Shown piece after piece: positions 1-11,949 of a stretch of DNA of 64,000 nucleotides (positions are counted from its first letter, which is position 1; each line of letters begins with the position of its first letter). Origin of the DNA: Oreohelix idahoensis (taxonomy: Eukaryota; Mollusca; Gastropoda; Stylommatophora; Oreohelicidae); contig JAMPIV010021231.1 in the NCBI GenBank assembly GCA_024509875.1, positions 1 to 64,000 on the forward strand, written 5' to 3'. The position numbers and the translations under genes are program-made. Below the pieces are notes generated by a model. That model was not told the origin of the DNA and did no database searches. It was given only the letters and a program-made list of their open reading frames with translations.

Positions 1-475
1 ACATGGTGGTGTAAGGTCATTGTTCCTCTTTGTCATATTTGTTCCTTGATTTTTCCTCAATGCCATGGAGTGTACTGTCAATGTTCTCTTCTTTGTTCAT
101 TTTTTGTCTTGATTTTTCCTCATGCCATTGGGGGTTGTTCTGTCATTGGTTCTCTCTTTGTATTTTTGTCTTGATTCTCTCATCCATGGTGGGTGAAATG
201 GTCAGAGTTTCTCTTCTTTGTCATTTTTGTTCTTGATTTTCCTCATTGGCCATGGTGTTGTACTGACAAATGTTCTCTCATTTGTCATTTTTGTTCTTGA
301 TTTTCCCTCATGCCATGGGGAGTGTAATGTCATTGGGGGTTCCCACTCTCATTTGTCATCATTTTTTGTTCTTGTGATTTTCCTCATGCCATGGTGGTGT
401 AATGGTCAGTGTTCTTCTCTTTGTCCATTTTTGTTCTTGATTTTCCTAATGCCATTGGTGGATGTACTGTCCAAT
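1..475. repeat. Degenerate ~60-bp minisatellite
   Basis: About seven to eight diverged copies of a 60-66 bp unit (core TTCTTGATTTTCCTCATGCC, then ATGGTGGTGTAATGGTCA-like sequence) run from the window edge. Copies differ by many one-base insertions and deletions. ORFs here are low-complexity Phe/Leu/Ser strings and are not coding. Confidence 0.8.
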
Positions 476-1170
476 TGTGTTCTCTTTTTGTCATTCTCTT
501 TATCATATTTTCCTTCAGTTTGCCTGTTGTCACAGTTTATTCTAACTTTCTCCTTCTCAAAATTATGGCTCTGTTTTAGGTGAACTGAATTCTTTTGACC
601 TGTTTAGTGATTTTCCTTGGGAATATTGGCCTCATTCATGACAGTTGTCTCGAGTTTCCATGATATTTAATTTAAAATTTTTTCTGATAAAACCAAAATC
701 TCTCTATGAACCTCAATTGATCTTGTGTATTTTCATTCATTGTTTCATAATTGAGGGCTGTCTTTTTTTACTTCCATAAACAAAGATTTGTTATGGGATG
801 GAGTTAAGTGTGTAATGCTATTTTTAAAAATAGTTGCAGGATTTCAAATAGGGAATACCAGACCTGACAGTAATAATAGTTATAAATAGGAAATGAATTT
901 GGTTGATACAGTGTTACTCGTTGCCAATGGAAATTTGGTGGCCATAATGGATTTATTAATTTTCTATAATTTCAACTCACTAAAGTTTTTATTATTTATT
1001 TTTTTGAGTTATGATCACTGAATTTGAATAGAAAGCTCACTGAAATTTTTTTAAACTTTCAGCAGAAAAGTTTTTATGACAACTTTCATAGCTCCAGAAT
1101 CAATAGTAACTATTTTTTTCAAAATGTAAAAATTATTAGCATAAACATTCTGATAAAGATATAAGAAATA
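476..1170. other. AT-rich non-coding sequence
   Basis: No ORF, RNA gene or transposon signature is recognised. The sequence is AT-rich with homopolymer runs. Confidence 0.5.
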
Positions 1171-1922
1171 CTGATCAGAGAAAATATGATATAGAAAGGT
1201 GTGCCAAACCTAATGTTCATTGATGAATAAAGAAGCAAGTTATAAGAAAATTAGTAACATGTAATATGGCCCTGAGAAATTAAGCACCATTTTTAAAGAA
1301 AATATAATTTTTTAAAAGTTCAAAATACACTTTTTCTTTTTTTTTTTAGCAATTTTTTTTTTGGACAATTTTTTTTTAGTTTTTTGACATATTTAGATTC
1401 AGTTCGAAATTTCATACACATTTATGATCAGAGAAATATGATTTATAGAAAGGTGTTGCCAAAACCTAATGTTCATTGATGAATATAAAGACGCAAGTTA
1501 TAAGAAAATTAGTAACATGTAATAAGGGCCCTGAGAAATTATGCACCATTTTTTAAAGAAAATATAATTTTAAAGTCAAAATACACTTTTTTTCTTTTTT
1601 TTTTTAGCAATTTTTTTTTGGGACAATTTAGTTTTGACATATTTAGATTCAGTTCGAAATTTCATACAATTAATGATCAGAGAAATATGATATAGAAAGT
1701 GTGTGCCAAACCTAATGGTTCATTGATGAATAAAGAAGCAAGTTATAAGAAAATTAGTAACATGTAATATGGCCCTGAGAAATTAACCACCATTTTTAGA
1801 AGAAAATATAATTTTTTAAAGTCAAAATTACACTTTTTTCTTTTTTTTTTTAGCAATTTTTTTTTTTTTGGGACAATTAGTTTTGACATATATTCAGTTT
1901 CGAAATTTCATAACAATTAATC
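1171..1922. repeat. Three tandem ~250-bp copies
   Basis: Units begin near 1171, 1420 and 1670 with CTGATCAGAGAAATATGAT-like sequence and end with TCAGTTCGAAATTTCATAC-like sequence. Each holds two long T runs. The copies are nearly identical apart from single-base indels, mostly in homopolymers, which suggests recent duplication and/or consensus errors. Confidence 0.8.
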
Positions 1923-3574
1923 CCCAATTTTCATAGTTTTTAGATATTGACTTAAAATCCAGTGTCCCTTCTCAGTTAATAGATTGCAAAAAATCTTTTC
2001 ATTTCTGGAATGCTGCTTTTGCTCGGAGTTAATTATGATTTCATTTATTCTCACGATGCAAATTCCAGTTGTTGTTAATAATAAGCTTAGGTATTTAAAT
2101 GTATGGATTTGTTTTTCAGAACTGTCTTATTTAATTGCTACTGTATTTTAGAAATTTGTTTCATAGAGAGGGAATAAAATTTTCCATCTTCTTCATATTT
2201 AAGTTATTTTTAACTTTTGTCACCATGTATTAATAATTGTCTGTAACCACAGTGTGCCACTCACTTAAATGCATAACAAAATGTAATTCCAAAAAATCAC
2301 AATAGAAGGAAACAATTTTACTGCATTTAAATATGTAATTTTTGCTTGCCTTAATTTTTATCCAAACATTTCATTTGTCCATTTTCATAGATAATAACAT
2401 AAAACAATTACAGAGTTTTTTCAAAGTTTGAAAATGAAAGTTCAAAGTCTGTTAAATACAGACTTGATAAAACTGAGTATTTAATGCAGAAAATACACTT
2501 TTCAACACCTTTTAATTATCAATGAAACTACTTCCATAGTTTTTTCTTCAAGTTGTGCAGTGTTTCTAAATTTGGCTAACAGAACATCGTCGTAGGACGA
2601 TGAGGACTAATTTCTCTTATATGGTCTCCTTATCTCGTTTTCCATCTCATTCTCTTCTGTCTCTGTGCTATCACTCTCCTGTGTTATCTGCTGGTTTCCT
2701 CCTGTGTTCGTGTCTTCTCCTCTGTCTCCTGTTCCTGTCCTCTCATTCTGTCTTCCCTCTCCTGCAACCTTTGTATGTATTCCATAACTGGGATGTCACT
2801 CACACTTTCTGAATTTTCCCTGGCATTTCTCAGTCACTTTATCTCCTCTGTCATCGGATTTTATTTCTCACTTTGCCTTAGCTCCACCGGTGTAGTGTGC
2901 CTATATGATGCGTCTGCCTCTGTCTTGTTTTCTACAGGATTTCGTTGCATCCCTCTCTCTCTTCCTATTGGTTCACCATAATCTCATATTATTTTAGTAA
3001 ACAATATGAAGTACTAAAAATCCCTTAGTTCTTTTGGCAAATCAGAGAACTTCTGTCATATGTCTTTCAATATTTGATTGGCTCTTGGGGGGTCTCTGAG
3101 ACTGTGAAAGAATAAAATCAATGGCTTCATCAGGTAAGATATGAGGTTCACATGGGTCTGTCAGCCTCGTCTTATAATGCTAATTAATACAGAAACCATA
3201 CTGCAAGAGAACAGGAACTGTTTTGGCACAAGGAGGCATTCATAGTTAGGTTCCTTAAGGAGCATGAAGGAGAAAGCATACGGAGAAGAAGACTGGATTG
3301 ATCATATAAAGATTTCACAGTGCCTAGAAGCAGCTCAAATACTGACGCAGTATCTTTTTAGTTTACACTGAAACAGCTCCACAAAACTGGCTAGTAATCC
3401 AAACAACCTACAACTAATGTGATATAGCATTAAAGCACTCCATGTGCTTGCTTCTTACAGTGGTGGTTTCTGTGATAATTTATTCTGCATGATGAGGTTT
3501 CCAGCTCCAAGCACAGTCTCGCTTTTGGTTGCATCTTACGAACTGATGAAAAGAACAAGACAAAAACTCCAACG
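1923..3574. other. No gene recognised; CT-rich tract at 2600-2985
   Basis: AT-rich sequence with a pyrimidine-rich stretch at 2600-2985 whose ORFs are Ser/Leu/Cys-rich by composition. Around 3440-3500 is a short piece of a dispersed repeat (TGGTTTCTGT...TGATGAGGTT) also seen near 37.9, 40.85 and 44.9 kb. Confidence 0.4.
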
Positions 3575-3830
3575 GCACAAGAGGTGACAATAAGGTGCTG
3601 GCACTGGATAGGACACATATCAAGAAAACAAGTTCATAGCAGTACCTGTTCTAGAATCCCCCAGGAGAAAATGAATAGAGGGAGGCAAAAAACACATACG
3701 AAGAAAAGCACTGGAGACAGACATGCAAGTAATAAAGGAGACATGGATGGCACTGGACAAGAAGGCTTGTGTTGTTGTCGAGGATCTGTACTCCTCAGGG
3801 AGCTGAAAGGTACTGATTTCTTCTTCTTCT
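3575..3830 (+). pseudogene. LINE ORF2 C-terminal tail fragment
   Basis: The plus-strand translation resembles the tail of a LINE reverse transcriptase: a WIGH(T/I) motif, then Pro-Gln-Glu-Lys with a basic GRxK block, a GQ(E)D-like segment, and a terminal LLREL-like end from CTCCTCAGGGAGCTGA. The same tail family occurs at 4145-4500, 15584-16165, 19025-19345, 41395-42170, 61004-61320 and 62225-62650. It is frame-broken and too short to be functional. I do not assign the LINE clade. Confidence 0.6.
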
Positions 3831-3835
3831 TCTTC

Positions 3836-3985
3836 ACTCACTTTCAGGCGTCAACTCGAATATGTTCAAAGAAAGCAGTGGTCAGCTCAACACAGTTGGT
3901 ATCTCAGTAGAGTTTTCCAGGAATGGTACTGGTGATGGCCATATGTGTTTTCTCTGTTCCTCATATGTTGGGCACCTTTAAAGTT
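3836..3985 (-). pseudogene. LINE C-terminal Cys-rich tail fragment
   Basis: This stretch closely matches 42715-42850. In the minus-strand sense that longer copy reads as the C-terminal part of a LINE ORF2 with a CxCG...HLLQxCP motif and a KLYG segment. Only the last part remains here. Confidence 0.55.
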
Positions 3986-4144
3986 AAGGTACTGAATGAC
4001 ATGATATGTGCAGTGGTTCTAATATTTCTTTAGTTGTGGCCCCATGCTCCTTTAGGAGCTTAACAGGAGAATGAGTGATGAGAATGTGAGAATACATTGA
4101 TGTTCTTCATTCATTAACTTTTCAGCTGCACAAGCAACATAGAC

Positions 4145-4500
4145 CTTTCAACAAATTCACACCAAGTCCTCTTGTCCTGTGCCATCTGCTCAAAATATTT
4201 CTTTGTCTTGTTTATTCCTTTCATTTTTGCCTCTAGTTCTCTTCTCTGTGTTTTTTATGTCTCCCTCTACCTCTCTTACCCTGGAGATTCCAGAAGCAGA
4301 ACTGCCTTGTAATGCAATCATCAGGATTCCATTGTGTGTGTCCTATCCATCGCCAGCATCTCTTGTTTCACTGGCACCTATCTGCTTCTTGTCATCAGCT
4401 CCACATTGGCGACCTTGTCGTAATATTTCAATCCTTCTATTCTACACAAGCAACCATTTATGAAAGTCTAACTTCTTGGTTGTTGTTTTCCAATACTGAT
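4145..4500 (-). pseudogene. LINE ORF2 C-terminal tail fragment
   Basis: This is a reverse-oriented copy of the tail family at 15584-16165. Shared blocks are the GTCCTGTGCC region, the CTGGCACCTATCTG block and the TTCTTGGTTGTTGTTTTCC block. It contains stops and frameshifts. Confidence 0.6.
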
Positions 4501-5138
4501 GTATACGTTAAACAAACAGTGCAATCATATTAACTTTTTACATAGAACTCCACAGTGTATTTAGAATATTTGTTGCAATTTAATTTTTGGTTGAAAGCTT
4601 TCAGTTTGACAGGCATCATAACGTGTCCTTGGCTACCTTTTGGTGCACATGTCAGAGATCAAGTGCTACCTTTTATCTCATATGTCATTACTATTTTTCT
4701 TCCATCCCTCTGCATTTGCATTCCATTGATTCCTTGATCATCTTCTTTCCCAGTGGATTCCATGTAAATCCCTGAGGAGCTATCCCACAGGTCACAGAGT
4801 TGGCCAGTTTATCTCCAATAACATTTTCAAATCTCTTGCCCTGCAGCTTGTCTGACTCAGTCAGAAGGTCTTGGCTTCTTTCTCCTGCTACTGCATATCA
4901 AGAAGACCTTCACAGTGTTTTTACAAAAGTGTTTGCTATACTTTGAACTGCTGGAATCAGACATAAAGAAAAACTTTTATAGTGCTGTTACAATGTCAGT
5001 ATCAAATCATTGCACCCATTACCATGAATGAACAAAAAAAAAATTGTTTCAGCATCACAGTTGCTTGCTTGTTTCTTTTCTATGTGCGTTGTTAATATGT
5101 ATTTCTAAATATTTATTAACCTTCTATAACTGTTAACA
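4501..5138. other. No feature recognised
   Basis: AT-rich sequence up to the 5' truncation point of the RTE-like element. Nothing coding or structured was recognised. Confidence 0.4.
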
Positions 5139-6672
5139 GAAGTCAGATGTACAGGATTAGGTGAATCAATAACGGATGATGGTCACAAAATTTGGTTTAG
5201 TGGAGATGAGTCCAAACATCAGCATGGAGTAGGTTTTATTGTATATAAAGATAGATTGAACTCTGTCATCAGCTGCACCCCAGTAAATAGCAGGCTTATC
5301 ACCATACGTATTGCAGCACATCCAAAGAACATCTCCATCATACAGGTATATGCCCCCACTACTGACTATGAGGATGATGCAATTGCTACATTTTATGACA
5401 ATCTGGATGAAACAATTAAGAAAATTCCAAAGAAAGATCTTCTCATCGTGCTAGGTGATTGGAATGCTAAAATAGGGCCAGATGCATATGGTCAGTGAGC
5501 TGGCACAGTGGGGAAATTTGGGACAGGAGTAACCAACGATTGAGGACTAAGGCTACTAGAATTTGCCAGCGACTATAAACTAACCCTTGCAAATACACTA
5601 TTTCCTCATAAGTTATCAAGAAGAACAACGTGGCATGCACCAAAAACTGAGATACATGGCCAAATTGATTTTATTCTTGTATCCAAAAGATTCAAGTCCA
5701 GTATTAATAAAGCCAAGACTATGACTTTTCCTGGCGCCGACATTGGTAGTGATCATGATATGGTATTGATGACGCTCAAGCTTAAACTCAAAAAGAATTA
5801 TAATCAAAACAGATGTTCTCGGTTAAGATTCAATTTAGACAAACTGAAAGATCCAGAAATCGCGGGAATCTTTGAGGCAACTGTTGGAGGAAAATTTGCA
5901 GCTCTCAACTTTCTGGAGGATGATATCAACTCAACCACAGAGAACGTGAAAGACGTGCTCATTGAATCAGCAACAGAAATACTTGGTAAAAGAAACAAAA
6001 TAAACAAACCATGGGTTACAGATGACATTCTGAAGTTATGTGATACACGGCGGGAAATGAAAAAGGTTAAGAAAGAGGTTCCTGAAGCAGCATGGCAATA
6101 CAGTATGGTGAATAAAAATATTAGAAAGAAAATGAAACACGCCAACAAAAAATGGGTAGCTGATCAATGTGAGTCCATTAATACGGGGCTAATAAAAGGT
6201 AACAGCAAGGCAGCTTTCGACACATTAAGAAGACTATCAAAACCCCAACAGCCCAGGGTAACTGTCATAGAAGATAGCAACGGGGCTCTGCTCAATGAAA
6301 ACAAATCTGTAATGAGAAGGTGGACAGAATATTGTAAAGAATTATATAACTGTAAACTCGACACTGACTATAGTATATTAAACAACATTAAGTGTAAAAA
6401 CAGGGAACTCGGAAATGCAGCAATATTACAGGAAGAAGTGGAAGAGGCTATATGTTCGATGAAAGAAGGGAAGTCACCGGGTGTGGATAATATCCCAGCA
6501 GAGCTCTTGAAATATGGAGGACCAGATATAGTAAAAATCATGACAACAATTTGCCAGAAGATATGGAGTACTAAAAAATGGCCAAAAGAATGGACGCAGT
6601 CACTAGTAATACCGCTTCCAAAGAAAGGAAATCTAAAAATGTGCAAGAATTACAGAACCATTAGCCTTATTA
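5139..6672 (+). pseudogene. RTE-like ORF part 1: AP endonuclease and N-terminal RT
   Basis: The endonuclease part has the QVYAPT motif, then GDWNAKIG (catalytic Asp/Asn region, near 5455), IDFIL and the terminal GSDHDMV motif near 5745-5765. TGA stops interrupt it near 5496 and 5540; the first probably replaces a Trp codon. From about 5720 the frame stays open through a basic linker into RT motifs, including GKSPGVDNIPAELLKYGG near 6470 and the NYRTISLI segment, where the mariner-like element breaks it. The domain order is that of RTE-clade ORFs. It is not functional in this copy. Confidence 0.85.
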
Positions 6673-9122
6673 TAGCACGTTTCACTAGCTTTGCCCAACT
6701 TCAAAATGCTATATCTCAGCGAATATATAAAGCATATAAGTGAAATTTTGTGTGTGAATTTGAAATGGTATAGACCCTATGAATTAAATTTTTCATTAAA
6801 ATGCGGCCATTGGTTTCAATTTTCGTTTCTTTGCGATATAATATAAAATCCTACTTGCCAACACACATCACACGCACACATATTGAAATGTCTACAGTAA
6901 ATTATACGACCTCATTTGCACATTTTTTGGTTTATCAAGCAATTGGCATGATTTTTGAGTGAAATTGCGTGAAATCGCACTTCTTGAACATAAAACAGTT
7001 TATATCCGGTGCAACGCACACATTGTCAATCAGAGGTGTGTCTACAAAAATTATTGTGTGGTTAAGAAGGAAAAAATGAGTCTGCGAGTACATTTTATGA
7101 CATTACAGCAAATCACAAATAGGATTTTAAAGTATTTCTGCAATGAAGCTACTCGAGGAAAACTATATCATTCTATTTCAAACCCACAAAAGAGGACTAT
7201 TCACGCCTTGGGGATAAGCAAACGATCATTGCACCGCTGGAAAGCGACATCTGAAAAGTGGCAGCCATCTTGCTTTGCTTCACATGTGACTGGACTTAAT
7301 ATTAAGGGAGTTTTTTTCTCTTATTTTTATAGTTTCATGTTCTCTACTTAAATCTCATTTTCTTTTCCTCCTGTCTCTTGTTTGTCTGTCCCTGACGAAG
7401 GCCTTGTGGCCGCAACGTAGGTTTTTCTTGTCCTTCTCCTTGTAAGACGTATTACTATTTGTGTGGGTGTGTGTGTGTTTTTTTTTTTTTTTTTTTTTCA
7501 AATGTCTAATTCCAGTGTTTTACACACGAAAATTAGGCCAAGAGTGGTGAATAATTTTGACAGAGAATTGATCTGCAGAGAAATTTGCAATATGTTTCAC
7601 AATAATGAGGCAGTGACTTTAAGGAAATTGAAAATTTGGTTAAGAAAGAATAATGACATTGATATTTCCAAATCTACGCTATGGAGGACTATTAGGAGTT
7701 TGGGATTCACTTTTAGAAAATATGTTGGTGGTAGAAACCTTATTTGTGAGAAGCCTCATATAGTTGCAATGAGAAGCAAATATTTACGCGAGGTCAGAGA
7801 AATGAGAAGAGATTGTTATGATTTTGTGTATTTAGATGAAACTTGGATCAATGCGCACCACAGTAATGAACGAGAATGGCAATCATCTGATGGAACAACT
7901 AAGAGACTAGTACCACGCAGCAAAGGACAGCGCCTAATAATTGCACATCCAGGAAGCAGCCATCATGGGCTTCTAAATAATACTGAACTCATATTTGTTT
8001 CAAAATCCACAGATAATAGGGATTACCATGCAGAGATGAATGGCAAGATATTTCAAGATTGGATTGTGAATCATGTACTTCCTTCCTTGGATAGACCGTG
8101 GTGTTTGATAATGGACAATGCCTCATATCACAACGTTGTGGCACCAGAAGATAAAGTTTCTAATTCACCAAGTATTAAAGATGTAATAAAGATTTGGCTG
8201 ACCATAAACAACATTCCATTCAACGAAATGTCCATGAACCTGAATTACTTGGAATTGTAAAAAAAGACACAGCATACAAAAGATTTTTCACATAGACAAG
8301 GCAATCCATGAACATGGTCACAGATGTTTAAGATTACCTCCTTACCATTCTCACTTAAACCCAATAGAATTAGTATGGGCTAAAATTAAGGAACAGGTAG
8401 CAACAGAAAATAGAACGTTCAAATTCTTAAAAGATGTTGAAGAACTTATAAAAGCCGCCATCTCCAATATAGACAGGGATTATTGGAAGAAAAGTGAGAA
8501 CCATGTGTTACAAGAGGAAGAGGAATATTGGAAGAATGATGGTTTGTCCTTCATTCAGCCGAGATTGATTTTCAATTTCTCAGAGACATCTGATTATGAT
8601 TCGGATGAAGTTTAATTTCTTTAAAGATGACCTTACCGTTATTTACAAGCACATTAGAGGAGCAACGTTCCATTATGATATTTATGAACCGCAAAGAGAT
8701 GATACCCATTGAAATAATTAGATCAAGGAAGGTCCAGTTTGGTAGCGCATTAAATGTCAATGACAAACAATGTCACGAGTATTTCGCATGCAGATCATTT
8801 AAGAAATCATCTTCAACACGTATTCAATTGCAAACGTGATGGCCACATTATTGTAATAGTAGACACGCCTATGCCTAATCAATTCACAGAATCTGTGCAT
8901 GAAGTGGTAACATTTCTTTTCTCGATACACAATAATTAGTATGCCGACAAAGATCAAAGGATTTCATCCGTTTATGGGAACTGGACAAGATGCACAGATA
9001 TAAAGTATATATTTGTTGGGTCTAACCCAATATAACATCGTATGCAAAAAATGGCATTAATACGTTAGACGGTTAATCAGATAATTACATTTGTTTGAGG
9101 GCAAAGCTAGTGAAACGTGCAA
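6673..9122 (+). mobile_element. Tc1/mariner-superfamily transposon, DD~83E type
   Basis: A 2450-bp element sits in the RTE ORF with a TA target duplication (6671-6672 and 9123-9124). Its termini are inverted repeats sharing GCACGTTTCACTAGCTTTGC and a few more bases. Removing it restores the host LINE frame exactly. The insert carries a two-part transposase (6959-8615). The long D-to-E spacing resembles the DD82E group called Sailor; I make that match from memory. Confidence 0.88.
6959..8615 (+). pseudogene. DDE transposase, frameshifted
   Basis: An upstream block (6959-7300) ends in a helix-turn-helix-like segment (LGISKRSLHRWK). A gap of about 200 bp, possibly an intron or insertion with a T-rich tract before 7502, precedes the main ORF starting MSNSSVLH. 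The catalytic core shows YLDETWINAHH (first Asp), LIMDNASYHN (second Asp near 8110) and HLNPIELVW (Glu near 8370). About 83 residues separate the second Asp and the Glu, far more than the 34-41 typical of Tc1/mariner. At least two frameshifts near 8235 and 8290 break the ORF. It ends DYDSDEV. The protein would cut and rejoin DNA at the element ends; this copy looks inactive. Confidence 0.82.
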
Positions 9123-9405
9123 TAGTCATCCAAGTAAAGTGATGTTAAGATACTTTTGAACAGAAATCAGAAGAAATCTTGTCTGAGGAACAGGCTGGCT
9201 TTAGACCAAAAAGAAGTACCTCAGAACAAATCTTCAATATTAGATTACTGATCGAAAAACTTCTCCAGCATCAACGCGATTTATACCATAACTTCATCGA
9301 TTTCACAAAAGCCTTCGATCGAGTCTGGCACGAAGGCTTATGGCAAATAATGAGAAAATTCAATTTTGATACCAACATCATAGATATCATTGAAGCACTA
9401 TACAA
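9123..9405 (+). pseudogene. RTE-like ORF part 2: RT fingers/palm start
   Basis: This continues the RTE-like RT with SEEQAGFRPKRST and FIDFTKAFDRVWHEGLW (RT motif A, Asp near 9300). It ends at LYN, where the zinc-finger LINE inserted. The collinear continuation is at 10959. Confidence 0.85.
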
Positions 9406-10958
9406 TCGCTGGGAAGATATTTGCCAGAATCCTTCTTAATCGCCTTACGGCTCATCTTGACAAAGGTCTTCTACCTGAAAGTCAGTGTGGATTCCGGAAA
9501 GAACGTGGAACCACCGATATGGTGTTCGCTGCAAGACAGCTTCAAGAAAAAATGCCAAGAACAGCACTGTGACCTGTACACAGCTTTCATCGACTTGACA
9601 AAGACGTTCGACACGGTCAGTAGAGAGGGTCTATGGAAGATCATGGCAAAATACGGCTGCCCAAAGAAATTTATCTCAATAGTGCAGCAGCTGCATGATG
9701 GAATGCAGGCTAGAGTTCAGGAAAACGGTGAGCTATCGGAGCCTTTCCCAGTCTCAAATGGAGTTAAACAAGGGTGTGTACTTGCACCGACTCTTTTCAG
9801 TATCATGTTTTCTGCTATGCTGACTGATGCTTTCAGAGACGGGGACACAGGAATCGACATCAGATATCGCATTGATGGAAAATTTTTTAACCTTAGGAGG
9901 CTTCAAGCAAAAACCAAGGTCAAATCACATACCATCAGGGATCTTCTGTTTGCTGACGATTGTGCCCTCAGTGCTGGCTCAGAGGCTGATCTGCAGCGTA
10001 GCGTTGATAGATTCTCCGAAGCCTGCTCCAACTTTGGGCTTACCATCAACACGGGGAAAACAGAAATCATGTACCAACCAGCTCCTGGCACAATTTATAA
10101 TGAGCCAGTCATCAAGGTAAATGGTGAGAAACTGAATGTTGTGAACAGGTTCACATACCTTGGTAGTACACTATCCCAGAACATCGTCATTGATGATGAG
10201 GTGAACACCAGGATCTCCAAAGCCAGCAGCACATTTGGCAGACTATACACCAACGTTTGGCATCGAAGTGGCATTAGTCTACAGACAAAGCTGAAGGTAT
10301 ACAGAGCTGCGGTGCTTCCAGTGCTGCTTTATGCATGTGAAACATGGACTGTATACAGGCGCCACGTAAAAAAGCTCAACCACTTCCATACAGTCTGTCT
10401 CAGGAAGATAATGAACATCAAATGGCAAGACAAGATCCCGGATACCGCCGTTCTTGACAGAGCTGGTATCCCTAGCATCGATACTATTCTGATGCAGTCA
10501 CAGATTCGCTGGGCAGGTCATGTAGTCCGCATGCCAGACCATCGACTGCCAAAGATACTCTTTTATGGTGAGATGCAGAAGGGTAGACGCTCCCATGGTG
10601 GCCAGAAAAAGCGCTTCAAAGACACGCTTAAGGCTTCATTAAAAACCTTTGACATAAACCCAGACACATGGGAAACTGCTGCGCAAGACCGAACTGCCTG
10701 GCGCACATCTCTTCGTAAAGGTGCAGTGGCATGCGAATCTTCCAGAAGAGCAGCAGCGGAACAGCGGAGACAAGCTAGAAAAGATCGTGAAATAAAACCT
10801 TCACATGAAGCAAACATTCCCTGCCCACACTGTCCGAGATCGTTCCAGGCCCGCATCGGGCTCATCAGTCACCTTCGTACTCATAGACTATCCTAGCATC
10901 CTAATAATTGGATGAACAGAGTGGTCTTCATCACCTGTGATGGACGAACAACAACAAC
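9406..10958 (+). mobile_element. 5'-truncated LINE with C-terminal zinc finger and (AAC)n tail
   Basis: An insertion of 1553 bp is flanked by the 6-bp target duplication ATACAA (9400-9405 and 10959-10964). It ends in a GAACAACAACAAC tail, the mark of target-primed reverse transcription. It begins inside an RT domain, so it is 5'-truncated. It landed in the RT ORF of the RTE-like element. Confidence 0.88.
9421..10896 (+). CDS. LINE ORF2 C-terminal part: RT and C2H2-like finger (partial)
   Basis: A long open frame encodes most of an RT. Visible are QCGFRKERGTTD (in an adjacent frame near 9485), FIDLTKTFDTV (motif A), SNGVKQGCVLAP (motif B) and LLFADDCAL (YADD-type catalytic motif near 9950). 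A thumb/connection region with RWAGHVVRM and a basic C-terminus follow. The last 35 residues hold a finger-like motif, CPHC-x12-H-x3-H (CPHCPRSFQARIGLISHLRTH). A frameshift lies near 9480-9560. The length of about 490 codons is only part of a normal ORF2 because of 5' truncation. I do not name the clade. Confidence 0.8.
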   Translation: MPESFLIALRLILTKVFYLKVSVDSGKNVEPPIWCSLQDSFKKKCQEQHCDLYTAFIDLTKTFDTVSREGLWKIMAKYGCPKKFISIVQQLHDGMQARVQENGELSEPFPVSNGVKQGCVLAPTLFSIMFSAMLTDAFRDGDTGIDIRYRIDGKFFNLRRLQAKTKVKSHTIRDLLFADDCALSAGSEADLQRSVDRFSEACSNFGLTINTGKTEIMYQPAPGTIYNEPVIKVNGEKLNVVNRFTYLGSTLSQNIVIDDEVNTRISKASSTFGRLYTNVWHRSGISLQTKLKVYRAAVLPVLLYACETWTVYRRHVKKLNHFHTVCLRKIMNIKWQDKIPDTAVLDRAGIPSIDTILMQSQIRWAGHVVRMPDHRLPKILFYGEMQKGRRSHGGQKKRFKDTLKASLKTFDINPDTWETAAQDRTAWRTSLRKGAVACESSRRAAAEQRRQARKDREIKPSHEANIPCPHCPRSFQARIGLISHLRTHRLS

Positions 10959-11949
10959 ATACAAGGACGCAAGCAGTGCTGTTTTTGCGAGCAATGACAT
11001 TGGAGAATTTTTCAAAACAACTGCAGGAGTTCGTCAGGGATGTATCCTATCCCCAGTGCTCTTTAATATATATCTAGAACATATTATGCAGGAGGCTCTC
11101 TACGATTATAACACAACCATATCGATTGGAGGCCGACCTCTTTGCAATCTACGTTTTGCTGATGATATCAATCTTTTAGCTGGAACAGAATCAGAACTTC
11201 AAGACCTTACCTCTAGACTGGAGAAAGTAACAAGAAAATATGGGATGGAAATTAATATAGAAAAAAGCAAGATATTTGTGAATAGCCATAAGAAACATGT
11301 TCCGACCAACATTACGTTAAATGGGCAAACGTTAGAAGAAGTTAACACCTTTAAATATCTGGGGTCCACTATATGTAATGATGGAAGATCAAGTAAAGAA
11401 ATCAAGACAAGACTTGAGATGGCCTCAGCTGCCATGACAAGGCTGAATGTAATCTGGAAAAGTAACATCAGTTTTCCTGTGAAGATCAAATTATACAAGT
11501 CACTTGTATTATCTATTCTCTTGTATGGGTGTGAGGGCTGGACACTCACTGCAGATACGGAGCGAAGGATTCAGGCTTTCGAGTATAAATGTTATAGAAG
11601 AATTTTGCGCATTTGTTATAAAGAGCACAAAACAAATGTCTATGTTAGAGAGAAAATAAACACCTATGCAGGCCACCACGAACCACTTTTGTCAGTAGTG
11701 AAACGTCGAAAGCTTGCCTGGTTTGGGCATGACTCCCTTTCGAAAATGATCCTCCAGGGAACAGTCGAAGGTAAACGGAGAAGAGGGAGGCAAAGAAAAT
11801 CCTGGGCTGATAACATCAAAGAATGGGCAGGGCACGGTTTTTCCACACTTGTACGCATTGCTGAGGATAGAGAGCAGTGGAGGACCCTGTCTGCTAATGC
11901 TTCCACCATGGCACCCCTACGACCCATGACGGGTTACGGGTTGAGATGA
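10959..11949 (+). pseudogene. RTE-like ORF part 3: RT palm to C-terminus
   Basis: This resumes the RTE-like protein after the ATACAA duplication. It holds TTAGVRQGCILSPVLFNIYL (motif B), LRFADDINLLA (catalytic FADD near 11155), YGMEINIEKSK, FKYLGSTI, LYGCEGWTL and a C-terminal RRRGRQRKSWADNIKEW block. The frame is intact to the stop near 11949. Confidence 0.85.

Noticed and set aside
2600..2985. Ser/Leu/Cys-rich ORFs as a membrane protein
   Set aside because: Pyrimidine-rich composition explains them; no start context, splice sites or homology visible.
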